A DNA stretch of 64,000 nucleotides from an uncultured Roseovarius sp. (GTDB taxonomy: Bacteria; Pseudomonadota; Alphaproteobacteria; Rhodobacterales; Rhodobacteraceae): assembly GCF_947259555.1 (NCBI RefSeq), contig NZ_CAMYMD010000100.1, positions 65,944 through 129,943 of the forward strand, read 5' to 3'. Numbering within the stretch: position 1 is the stretch's first letter; each line of letters begins with the position of its first letter. Made by a program: the position numbers and the translations under genes. The notes beneath the pieces were generated by a model. The model worked only from the letters and a program-made list of their open reading frames with translations. It had not been told where the DNA came from and did not search any database. This document shows positions 52,168 through 59,314 of the stretch, piece by piece.

Positions 52168-52498
52168 GATTTCCTTCGACGACTTCCTCGCCGTGGATAT
52201 CCGCGTCGGACGCGTGACCCGCGCCGAGCCCTACCCCGAGGCACGCAAACCCGCGATCAAGCTCTGGGTCGATTTCGGTCCGGAAATCGGCGAGAAAAAA
52301 TCGAGCGCCCAGATCACCGCACATTACACGCCCGAGGCTCTGATCGGGCGTCAGGTTTTGGCGGTGGTGAACTTTCCACCGCGCCAGATCGGCAAGTTTC
52401 GGTCCGAAATTCTCGTACTCGGGTTGAGCGATGGCAATGACGGTATCGTTCTGATACGACCCGATCAGGACGTTCCCATCGGAGAGAAATTGCAGTGA
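52160..52498 (+). CDS. csaA: CsaA-type tRNA-binding-domain protein
   Basis: This 112-residue protein is an EMAPII/tRNA-binding-domain protein of the CsaA type, a dimer with export-related chaperone activity in Bacillus. The typical pattern DFLAVDIRVGRVTRAEPYPEARKPAIKLWVDFG, KKSSAQITAHY, VVNFPPRQIGKFRSEILVLG is intact. It overlaps proC upstream, and its stop (TGA) overlaps the GTG start of the next gene, so the three are translated from one message. Confidence 0.93.
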   Translation: MAEISFDDFLAVDIRVGRVTRAEPYPEARKPAIKLWVDFGPEIGEKKSSAQITAHYTPEALIGRQVLAVVNFPPRQIGKFRSEILVLGLSDGNDGIVLIRPDQDVPIGEKLQ

Positions 52499-53451
52499 AA
52501 CGTATCCTTCTGACCCGGCCTTTGCCGGATCGCGTGGTCCAAGAGGCCCGCGCCCATTTCGACGTCGAGACACGTGACGACAACACACCGCTCAAGCCCG
52601 GCCAGATGCGCGGCGCGCTTGCGCTCTATGACGGTATCCTGCCGACACTTGGCGACATGTTCGCGGCCGATATTTTCACCGACGCCGAGAATTCGCGCTG
52701 CCGGATTCTCGCCAATTTCGGGGTTGGCTACAACCATATCGACGCCGCCGCGGCCCGCAATGTCGGGATCGCCGTAACCAACACGCCCGGTGCGGTGACA
52801 GACGCCACCGCAGACATCGCCATGACGCTCATCCTCATGACCGCGCGCCGGGCAGGAGAAGGCGAGCGCATGCTGCGCGCGGGAAAATGGCCCGGCTGGA
52901 ACCCGACCCAAATGCTCGGCCTGCATGTCACGGGCAAGACGGTCGGGATCATCGGCATGGGCCGCATCGGCCAGGCCATCGCGCGGCGCTGCCATTTCGG
53001 TTTTGGCATGAACGTCGTTTATCACAACCGCTCGCCCAAGCCGCTCGATTTCGATGCCCGTCAGCTGGAATCGGTGAATGACGTCGCGGCAGCGGCGGAC
53101 TTTGTCGTCACAGCCGTACCCGGCGGCGCCGAAACCCGTCAGTTGATCAATGCACCCGTGTTCGAGGCCATGCGCCCGACGGCGCATTTCATCAACATCG
53201 CCCGAGGTGACGTGGTGGATGAGGCGGCGCTGATCACCGCGCTACAAGACGGCCAGATCGCGGGGGCCGGGCTTGACGTCTACGCGCAAGAGCCGATCGT
53301 GCCGGACGCGCTCAAGGCGATGGAGAACGTCGCCCTGCTTCCGCATCTGGGCACAGCTGCGCTCGAAGTGCGCGAAGCCATGGGATTGATGGCCGTCGAA
53401 AACCTGCGCGCGTTCTTCGCCGAAGAGACCCCGCCCAACCTCGTGAATTGA
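52495..53451 (+). CDS. D-2-hydroxyacid dehydrogenase, glyoxylate/hydroxypyruvate reductase B-like
   Basis: This 318-residue NAD(P)-dependent enzyme has VGIIGMGRIGQAIARRCHFGF, and catalytic Arg (INIARGDVVDE), Glu (LDVYAQEP) and His (LLPHLGTAALEVREAMG). The early FGVGYNHIDAAAARNVGIAVTNTPG matches the glycerate dehydrogenase/GyaR subgroup. It starts at GTG 52495, overlapping csaA. Reduction of glyoxylate or hydroxypyruvate is the best guess. Confidence 0.87.
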   Translation: MKRILLTRPLPDRVVQEARAHFDVETRDDNTPLKPGQMRGALALYDGILPTLGDMFAADIFTDAENSRCRILANFGVGYNHIDAAAARNVGIAVTNTPGAVTDATADIAMTLILMTARRAGEGERMLRAGKWPGWNPTQMLGLHVTGKTVGIIGMGRIGQAIARRCHFGFGMNVVYHNRSPKPLDFDARQLESVNDVAAAADFVVTAVPGGAETRQLINAPVFEAMRPTAHFINIARGDVVDEAALITALQDGQIAGAGLDVYAQEPIVPDALKAMENVALLPHLGTAALEVREAMGLMAVENLRAFFAEETPPNLVN

Positions 53452-53501
53452 GGCTGGCCGGGGTATTCGAGTATTTTTGGAACAATGAAAGGCGCGCGCG
53501 C

Positions 53502-53852
53502 TCAGGCGTGCGCGGCCACCACGATGAACTCGACAAGATGCTTGGGGGTGGCCAGTTTGGCCTCGCCACAGGCGCGGGCCGGCGTATGGCCTTGTGGCAC
53601 CCAAGCGTCCCAGATCTCGTTCATTTCGGCAAAATCCTTCATATCCGCCAGCCAGATGGTGGTTTGCAGGATACGCGTCTTGTCGCTGCCGGCCTCGGCG
53701 AGCAGGGTATCGACCTTTTCCAGACAAGTCCGGGTCTGTTCCGTGACCGTGTCTTCGGGGTTGCCGACCTGCCCTGCGAGATAGATCGTGCCATTATGGC
53801 TGACGATCTGGCTCATACGGGCGCCAGTATGGTGGCGGGTGATGTCGCTCAT
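53502..53852 (-). CDS. RidA-family protein (Rid subgroup)
   Basis: This protein of about 116 residues has the YjgF/RidA fold: [56 protein letters not shown], and the C-terminal [25 protein letters not shown] with the substrate-binding Arg and Glu-type positions. RidA proteins hydrolyse reactive enamines/imines. The ATG at 53852 with AAGGAT upstream starts the domain. It lies 68 bases downstream of the membrane protein gene on the same strand. It is far from the Rut-like operon, so a link with that pathway is not claimed. Confidence 0.88.
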   Translation of the reverse strand: MSDITRHHTGARMSQIVSHNGTIYLAGQVGNPEDTVTEQTRTCLEKVDTLLAEAGSDKTRILQTTIWLADMKDFAEMNEIWDAWVPQGHTPARACGEAKLATPKHLVEFIVVAAHA

Positions 53853-53920
53853 GAAGTATCCTTTCAACGATGGGTCCGCCCCTTCTAGGTGGACCGCCGC
53901 AGCCATGCCAGTGCCAATCG

Positions 53921-54400
53921 CTACATCCACCAGCGGGCTCTGTCGTGCCGCGCGAACCATCCCCCAACGCTGAAATGGTCCCGCCGGACAAGCAGCACAA
54001 GCGCTATGAAAGCGGCCAGCACCGCGAGATCGATCACCTGATTTCGGTTAATCGGAAACCCCCTGTCATTCACGGCAAAGGGGTCAAGAAAGCCGTCCCA
54101 ACGGCGCGTCACGGTAAAAAAGTGCATGACAAGCAGGCTACCATAGGAAAAATACCGCAGGATACCAAAGGCCGCGAAAGCGCAGATCGCGATCTGGAAA
54201 CCACCCATCGCGTAAACCTGTGCAAGGCTCACATCGACCTCGTCGAAATGGCGTGCAAGGTTCTGATATTGCGTCGGGGTGATCACCTTATGCGCGGCCC
54301 ACAGGAAAATGAACCAGACCAGGCCCAGTCTCAGGATCAGCAGCGCCAATGCATCGGTCTTGTCCTGTGGCGATAGAATGATCTGCTCGTTCATTGCCAT
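53921..54400 (-). CDS. Small DoxX-like membrane protein, function unknown
   Basis: This protein, about 159 residues, has about four hydrophobic segments: [23 protein letters not shown] (split near residues 15-37), [25 protein letters not shown] and [17 protein letters not shown]. This looks like DoxX/DUF-type integral membrane proteins but lacks a motif I can name. The start is either Met at 54400 or 54394, with AAGGAAGGG upstream. The 3' end overlaps no gene. No function is proposed. Confidence 0.65.
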   Translation of the reverse strand: MAMNEQIILSPQDKTDALALLILRLGLVWFIFLWAAHKVITPTQYQNLARHFDEVDVSLAQVYAMGGFQIAICAFAAFGILRYFSYGSLLVMHFFTVTRRWDGFLDPFAVNDRGFPINRNQVIDLAVLAAFIALVLLVRRDHFSVGGWFARHDRARWWM

Positions 54401-54548
54401 GGCACCAACCCTTCCTTGCAAACACACCCTCGCTAGCGCCGGAATGCCCTGCAATCAAATCACAGCTTGGCGAGGCATGTTTCTTACCTACTCGCTTTGC
54501 CTTCGTGCGTGGTTTCTCACTCGCAGCATTGCACTATTTAGCCAACAG

Positions 54549-54565
54549 ATTATCGTTACGATAAT
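54549..54565. promoter_or_regulatory. Perfect 17-bp palindrome upstream of glucokinase-like gene
   Basis: ATTATCGT-T-ACGATAAT ends 24 bases before the start codon of the gene at 54590, in an AT-rich promoter zone. An 8-bp perfect inverted repeat with a 1-base centre is a typical dimeric-repressor operator overlapping the likely transcription start. The HTH-like protein encoded two genes on could be the binder, but its HTH is weak. Confidence 0.55.
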
Positions 54566-54589
54566 GTCTTTGGATAAGATGAGGGTTAG

Positions 54590-55648
54590 ATGAGGTTCTT
54601 ATGTTGCGACTTGGGCGGCACTACCGCAGATTGGGCGGTTTTTGACACCGATGCTTCGGACTTCATTTTTAGAGTCGCGCTGCACACCTCAGAACACGAG
54701 GATTTCTATGAAATGATGGATCATTTTCTCGTGTCCTACAGGAATCACATGGGCACTGAGAATTGTATGATCGACAACACGACTTTCGGTGTCGCTGGTC
54801 CGACAGATCATATTAGAGTCTCTCCAACCAACATAGAAGGCTGGGAAATCAACGTCACCACGACCAACGCTATCCTTGAAGATCATGACCATCGTGGATT
54901 TTCGTCCATTGTCAACGATTTCGAGGCTCTGGGTTATGGTGTCCTTTACATGATGGAGCATGGGTTCTCAAAAGAGGATTATGAACCCGTCTATGGCCGT
55001 TTTCGGGTCGGTCCCGTTCGTGTGGGTGAAGACCAAGGGATAACATCGCTTGTATGCGGACCGGGAACGGGCCTTGGAGTAGCCTGCTTGGTAGACGGGC
55101 TCGAAAAGAATGGTTTTCCCTATATATTCAGCTCCGAAGGCGGACATCAGTCACTCGCACCAGAGACGCCGGAGCAATACCGGCTGTTGGAATCCTCGGG
55201 CGTCTTTCGCGGCAAGCAGTCGTACGAAGACGCTCTATCCCACGTTGGCTTGCGCAACATGTACAACTATTTTCGCAAAGCGGATTACTCTGCGGAACCA
55301 AATTACGCGATTCAATCCAAGGAAATCGTCATGCTTGCGACGAGCGGGAAGGATCAGGCGGCAACCGACACGATAGAGTTGTTCTGCGAGCTCTTAGCTA
55401 ATTTCTGCGGAAATGCCGCTTTGGCCTTCAATTGCGACAAGGCGGTTTTTCTGTGGGGCGGGGCGCTGCGTCTAATGCCTGCGGCGCTTCTGAAAACCCG
55501 TTTTAAACGTCATTATGCGGACAGATGTAGCCACAGCGACCGCATCGCGAAAGTGCCGGTCGTTCTGCTTACTAATGCTGATATTCCGCTCCTTGGTTGT
55601 GCACATCGTTCGATGTTTGAAATGGATTTCTTGTTAACTGAGGAGTGA
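54590..55648 (+). CDS. Glucokinase-family (Glk) sugar kinase-like protein
   Basis: This 352-residue protein has the actin-like sugar kinase motifs of the Glk family: phosphate-1 LGGTTADWAVFD (about residues 8-19), FGVAGPTDHIRVSPTNIEGWEI, catalytic Asp in VNDFEALGYGV, phosphate-2 VCGPGTGLGVA, and SSEGGHQSLAP for sugar binding. It is about 30 residues longer than E. coli Glk. Base composition and codon use are visibly AT-richer than all neighbours, which suggests transfer. RBS GAGGG precedes the ATG. It is followed after 3 bases by a membrane HTH-like gene, so the two form a small operon. ATP-dependent phosphorylation of glucose or another hexose is the family role; the specific sugar is unknown. 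Confidence 0.8.
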   Translation: MRFLCCDLGGTTADWAVFDTDASDFIFRVALHTSEHEDFYEMMDHFLVSYRNHMGTENCMIDNTTFGVAGPTDHIRVSPTNIEGWEINVTTTNAILEDHDHRGFSSIVNDFEALGYGVLYMMEHGFSKEDYEPVYGRFRVGPVRVGEDQGITSLVCGPGTGLGVACLVDGLEKNGFPYIFSSEGGHQSLAPETPEQYRLLESSGVFRGKQSYEDALSHVGLRNMYNYFRKADYSAEPNYAIQSKEIVMLATSGKDQAATDTIELFCELLANFCGNAALAFNCDKAVFLWGGALRLMPAALLKTRFKRHYADRCSHSDRIAKVPVVLLTNADIPLLGCAHRSMFEMDFLLTEE

Positions 55649-55651
55649 GCG

Positions 55652-56062
55652 ATGCAATTGTCGCGAATTCGCGCTGATAGAGGTTTGTCAAAGGGTGCAA
55701 TGGTGCGTGAATTAAGAACAGAGATACGGGGGTTTGATCTCAACGAGGCCCTTCTTGACAAGTTTGAAAAAGGACAATTGTCGAGCGCACGTGTAAATGC
55801 CATCGAAAAGGCTGTACACGCTGTTTATGGAGTTACCGAAGTCAAGAAGAAAAGGGCGCAAACCTTTCAGAGATTTCGCTTGGGAAGACGCGCAGTGTTT
55901 TTTGTCTTGATCGTTTTTATTCTGTTGATGGCGGCCTTGCTCTCTTTCATGTTTCGTGATCACGAGTTTGTTAAGGAATTTCGCGAGTTGCTTGGCATAT
56001 TGGCTGCGCTCGCCAGCGTATTGGGCCTGCTTGCGGGAATTGCACTACGTGATCGTGACTGA
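55652..56062 (+). CDS. Membrane-anchored protein with N-terminal HTH-like segment
   Basis: The 136-residue protein begins MQLSRIRADRGLSKGAMVREL, which resembles helix 1-2 of XRE-type DNA-binding domains (residues about 1-60), followed by a basic linker (KKKRAQTFQRFRLGRR) and two hydrophobic segments (81-101 and 112-132). The SD GAGGAG lies inside the end of the kinase gene. Like the kinase it is AT-rich. I do not recognise the family; a membrane-bound regulator or anchor of the kinase is a guess. The weak HTH lacks a clear recognition helix, so DNA binding is uncertain. Confidence 0.6.
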   Translation: MQLSRIRADRGLSKGAMVRELRTEIRGFDLNEALLDKFEKGQLSSARVNAIEKAVHAVYGVTEVKKKRAQTFQRFRLGRRAVFFVLIVFILLMAALLSFMFRDHEFVKEFRELLGILAALASVLGLLAGIALRDRD

Positions 56063-56079
56063 AGCTCGACTCTGCAATG

Positions 56080-56427
56080 TCAGCCGCCATGCACTTCGAG
56101 ACTATCCTTCGGCGCCTCGGCGCGGTCATGTTTGCCGTAATCCCGGATCACGCTGACGACGCGCAGGCGGTAGTCGTCAAACATCACCTCGCGCCCGAGG
56201 CTCTGCGCATGTCGATGCTCATGAAGCTTGCGCCACCGCTCCACCGCCGCCTCATCCTCCCAAAAACTCAACGACAAGAGCTTGCCGGGATGGGTCAGGC
56301 TCTGGAACCGCTCAACGCTGATGAACCCCTCGACGCCTTCCACCAGCGCGCGCATCTTCGCCGCCATTTCCAGATAAGGCGCCTTTTGCCCCTCTGCCGG
56401 TTCCACCTCGAATATGATCGCGATCAT
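56080..56427 (-). CDS. Antibiotic-biosynthesis-monooxygenase (ABM) domain protein
   Basis: This 115-residue protein has the dimeric alpha-beta-barrel pattern of ABM proteins: IAIIFEVEPAEGQKAPYLEMAAKMRALVEGVEGFISVERFQSLTHPGKLLSLSFWEDEAAVERWR spread over its length. Members are small cofactor-free oxygenases or ligand-binding proteins. It overlaps the next gene by an ATGA (56424-56427); both proteins share the same fold class and may form one complex. Substrate unknown. Confidence 0.85.
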   Translation of the reverse strand: MIAIIFEVEPAEGQKAPYLEMAAKMRALVEGVEGFISVERFQSLTHPGKLLSLSFWEDEAAVERWRKLHEHRHAQSLGREVMFDDYRLRVVSVIRDYGKHDRAEAPKDSLEVHGG

Positions 56428-56747
56428 TCCATTTCTCCCCGTGCTGCGGGCACCAGCTTCAGGAAAGTCCGGTCTTCGCGCAACAGAAACTTCTCTTTCT
56501 GCGCAAAAGCATAGTTTTCGCGCCCCAGCGGATCCTCTGCCAGCCGTGCGCGATAAGCCTCGTAATCGGCCAGCGACGCCACGGTGTAGAGGCCATAGGC
56601 CAGCGTGCTGCTGCCCTCATGCGGCGCGAAATACCCGATCAGGTCCGCGCCGCAGCGCGGGATTGCGACCCCCCAGTTGCGCGCGTACCGGACAAATTGG
56701 TCCGTCTTGGTCGGGTCGATATGGTAACGGATCACACAGGTCAGCAT
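56424..56747 (-). CDS. NIPSNAP-family protein
   Basis: This 107-residue protein has the NIPSNAP pattern (LTCVIRYHIDPTKTDQFVRYARNW, RCGADLIGYFAPHEGSSTLAYGLYTVASLADYEAYRARLAEDP), again a dimeric alpha-beta barrel. The ATG at 56747 with AAGGAGG upstream is clear; the longer open frame is antisense to the ArsR gene. It is divergent from that ArsR regulator, with 72 bases between, which suggests control by it. Confidence 0.88.
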   Translation of the reverse strand: MLTCVIRYHIDPTKTDQFVRYARNWGVAIPRCGADLIGYFAPHEGSSTLAYGLYTVASLADYEAYRARLAEDPLGRENYAFAQKEKFLLREDRTFLKLVPAARGEME

Positions 56748-56819
56748 TTGGTCCTCCTTGGCTGGCTGCATTGATCCTAGCCACTTGCGACATGCAAATG
56801 CTTCGACTATGGTCGAACC

Positions 56820-57503
56820 ATGAAAGACGGACCTGATATCGCGCAAATCGCGGCGCTCATCGGTGACCCGGCCCGCGCCAACATCCTGACCGCCTTGATG
56901 AGCGGCAGGGCCCTCACAGCGTCCGAGTTGGCATCCGAGGCGGGCGTCACCTTGCAAACCGCGTCGTCGCATCTGTCAAAGCTCGAGAATGCCACCCTGA
57001 TACGGGTGCGCAAGCAGGGGCGGCACAAGTATTTCACGCTCGGCTCCGAGGATGTGGCCCATGTGCTCGAGGCGCTGATGGGCCTCGCGGCGGGCGCAGG
57101 CCAACTGCGCACGCGCCCCGGGCCACGCGACCGGGCGATGCGCCATGCCCGGGTCTGCTACAACCATCTGGCCGGGGCCATGGGCACCCGGATGTATGAC
57201 AGCCTGATGGCCCGCGACTGCCTGCGCCATGAAGATGACATGCTGCTCCTTACCACCTCGGGGCAGGAGTTTGTCACCCAACTCGGGCTTGACCTCGAAA
57301 CCCTGCCCTCGCCCCGCACGGCGCTGTGCCGTGACTGCCTTGATTGGTCGGATCGCCGGTCTCACCTGGCCGGGCGTCTGGGACGGGGCCTGCTCGCGCA
57401 TTTCGAAACCCTCGGCTGGCTCCGGCGCGTACCCGGGAGCCGGATTATCGAGGTCTCCGGCGAGGGGCAGACGTCGTTCGACCGGGCCTTCCCGGTCGTC
57501 TGA
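56820..57503 (+). CDS. ArsR-family winged-helix regulator with long C-terminal domain
   Basis: This 227-residue protein has an N-terminal ArsR winged helix (ALIGDPARANILTALMSGRALTASELASEAGVTLQTASSHLSKLENATLI, about residues 11-62) and an additional ~130-residue C-terminal domain with a CRDCLDW motif. The classical ArsR metal site ELCVCDL is absent, so the signal is not arsenic; the extra Cys pair could be a sensor site. It is divergent from the NIPSNAP/ABM pair and probably represses it. Confidence 0.88.
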   Translation: MKDGPDIAQIAALIGDPARANILTALMSGRALTASELASEAGVTLQTASSHLSKLENATLIRVRKQGRHKYFTLGSEDVAHVLEALMGLAAGAGQLRTRPGPRDRAMRHARVCYNHLAGAMGTRMYDSLMARDCLRHEDDMLLLTTSGQEFVTQLGLDLETLPSPRTALCRDCLDWSDRRSHLAGRLGRGLLAHFETLGWLRRVPGSRIIEVSGEGQTSFDRAFPVV

Positions 57504-57551
57504 GACGGGTCGAGTGAATAGCGCGGCGGTCGCACAGGCTGTCAATTCGCG

Positions 57552-57583
57552 TTCAGACCAGATTGCGCAAGTCATAAGTCCAG
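57552..57583 (-). promoter_or_regulatory. TauR-like direct-repeat operator upstream of tauR
   Basis: Read on the - strand, 57583-57574 is CTGGACTTAT and 57561-57552 is CTGGTCTGAA: two 10-mers in the same orientation, 22 bases apart (two helical turns). The motif I recall for TauR of R. capsulatus is CTGGACYTAA as a direct repeat; matches are 9/10 and 8/10. Position 14 bases before the tauR ATG suggests autoregulation. Confidence 0.5.
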
Positions 57584-57597
57584 ACTAGGCTGATCTT

Positions 57598-59100
57598 ATG
57601 GCGATTCCGGTTGAGACATTCTTTCTCGCCCCCGAGGCGGAGGGCACCTTGCAGGCGCAGATCCAGCAAATGATCGCGCAAGGCATTCTGTCGGGCCGTT
57701 TCCGCAAGGGCGAAAAGCTGCCTTCGTCGCGCAAACTCGCCGCGCATCTCGGGGTGAGCCGGATCACGGTGACCCTCGCGCTGACCGAGCTACAGGCCAA
57801 TGACTATCTCGAGGCGCGCGACCGGTCCGGCTACTACGTCTCGGAAAATGCGCCGGAACCTCCGGCATTCACTACGCCCGCGGCACGCGCCGACACGATC
57901 GACTGGTCGCGTGCTTTGGGGCGGCGCTTCACCGGCGGCGACACCCCCGAGAAGCCGCAGGACTGGGCGCGCTATCGCTATCCGTTCATCTATGGCCAGA
58001 CCGATCCGGCGCTCTTTGATCACACCAACTGGCGGCATTGCGCGCTGCGCGCGCTCGGGCAAAAGGACTTTCAGGCGCTGACCGCCGACTACTACGATCA
58101 GGACGATCCCGAACTGATCGAGTTCATCGCCCGCCACACCTTGCCGCGTCGCGGAATTCTCGCGCAACCCTCTGAAATCCTGGTCACAATGGGCGCGCAG
58201 AACGCGCTCTGGCTGACCGCCCAGGTGCTGCTGACACAACGCCGCACGGCAGTAATCGAGAACCCCTGCTACCACGCGCTTCGCGATATTCTCATGCAAT
58301 CGCGCTGTCATCTGACGCCGGTAGACGTCGACCGAGACGGCCTGCCGCCCGACGCCCTGCCGGATCAGGCCGATGTGATCTTCACCACCCCCAGCCATCA
58401 GGCCCCAACCAATGCCACCATGCCCCGCGCCCGGCGCGAGGCGCTCTTGGCCAAGGCGGCGGATATGGGCGCACTGATCGTAGAAGATGATTACGAGTTT
58501 GAAGTCTCCTTTCTCCGCGCGCCTCTGCCGGCGCTCAAGTCGCTCGATACCGAGGGTCGGGTGATCTATGTCGGCTCCTTCTCCAAGTCGATCTTTCCGG
58601 GCCTGCGCCTTGGCTACCTTGTTGGCTCCAAGGCGTTTATCCGCGAATGCCGCGCCCTGCGCGCCTCCGTGTTGCGGCACCCGCCGGGCCATATTCAGCG
58701 CACGGCGGCCTATTTTCTGTCGCTCGGCCATTACGACAGCCTCGTGCGGCGCATGGGGCAGGTGTTCTCCCGCCGCCGCAAGGTCATGGAAGACGCCCTC
58801 TCCGAACACGGGCTCGACGTCGCCGGACGAGGCGTTTTCGGCGGCTCATCGATCTGGATGGAGGCCCCCGCTCATATCGACATGGGCCAGCTCGACGCGC
58901 ACCTGCGCAAGCGTGGTGTACTCGTGGAGCCGGGCACCCCGTTCTTTCATGGTACGAACCGCCCTCGCAATTTTTACCGTCTCGCCTATTCCTCCATCTC
59001 GTCGGAGCGCATCGCCCCGGGCATCGCGCAGCTGGCGCATGAATTGGCAGACCATCCTCTGCGGCCCCGGACCAGCACCAGCTTCGAAATTAATACATAA
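57598..59100 (+). CDS. tauR: TauR, MocR-type (GntR-aminotransferase) regulator of taurine use
   Basis: This 500-residue MocR protein has an N-terminal GntR winged helix (about residues 18-82: GRFRKGEKLPSSRKLAAHLGVSR) joined to a fold-type I aminotransferase domain (about 115-480) with PLP Lys330 (SFSKSIFPGLRLGY), Asp of VEDDYEFE, and YSSIS near the end. MocR proteins bind PLP and an amino compound, here probably taurine. The name rests on the next genes, xsc, ackA and soeA, and on TauR-like direct repeats before its start. The taurine aminotransferase/dehydrogenase genes are not in the window. Confidence 0.85.
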   Translation: MAIPVETFFLAPEAEGTLQAQIQQMIAQGILSGRFRKGEKLPSSRKLAAHLGVSRITVTLALTELQANDYLEARDRSGYYVSENAPEPPAFTTPAARADTIDWSRALGRRFTGGDTPEKPQDWARYRYPFIYGQTDPALFDHTNWRHCALRALGQKDFQALTADYYDQDDPELIEFIARHTLPRRGILAQPSEILVTMGAQNALWLTAQVLLTQRRTAVIENPCYHALRDILMQSRCHLTPVDVDRDGLPPDALPDQADVIFTTPSHQAPTNATMPRARREALLAKAADMGALIVEDDYEFEVSFLRAPLPALKSLDTEGRVIYVGSFSKSIFPGLRLGYLVGSKAFIRECRALRASVLRHPPGHIQRTAAYFLSLGHYDSLVRRMGQVFSRRRKVMEDALSEHGLDVAGRGVFGGSSIWMEAPAHIDMGQLDAHLRKRGVLVEPGTPFFHGTNRPRNFYRLAYSSISSERIAPGIAQLAHELADHPLRPRTSTSFEINT

Positions 59101-59314
59101 ACTCAAAAGGTTAAAGCAACGTTACGGTCGTTTCAAATCAACGCCAACGCCTAAATAATATCCATTATTGATACCAATGTTCTCATTATTTTACATTTTT
59201 GGCTTTATCTGCCATATTCAACTGGCCCTAGAAGCGGCCCACCGCCGCCGCTAATGTCTGCACAGATGTTCAAGCCAAGCACGATGTCCGTGCCTGACCC
59301 GAAGGATAGCCCTA
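59101..59314 (+). promoter_or_regulatory. AT-rich promoter region before xsc
   Basis: 214 bases between tauR and xsc, markedly AT-rich from 59150 to 59215. A weak TauR-like 10-mer, CTGGCCCTAG (59222-59231, 8/10 to CTGGACYTAA), is present with a poorer copy (6/10) 23 bases upstream at 59199. No clear -35/-10 pair or terminator can be assigned. Confidence 0.3.

Noticed and set aside
53502..53852. RidA protein as RutC partner of the flavin monooxygenase operon
   Set aside because: It lies more than 4 kb away among housekeeping genes, with its own neighbours and no shared regulatory signal; RidA proteins are common.
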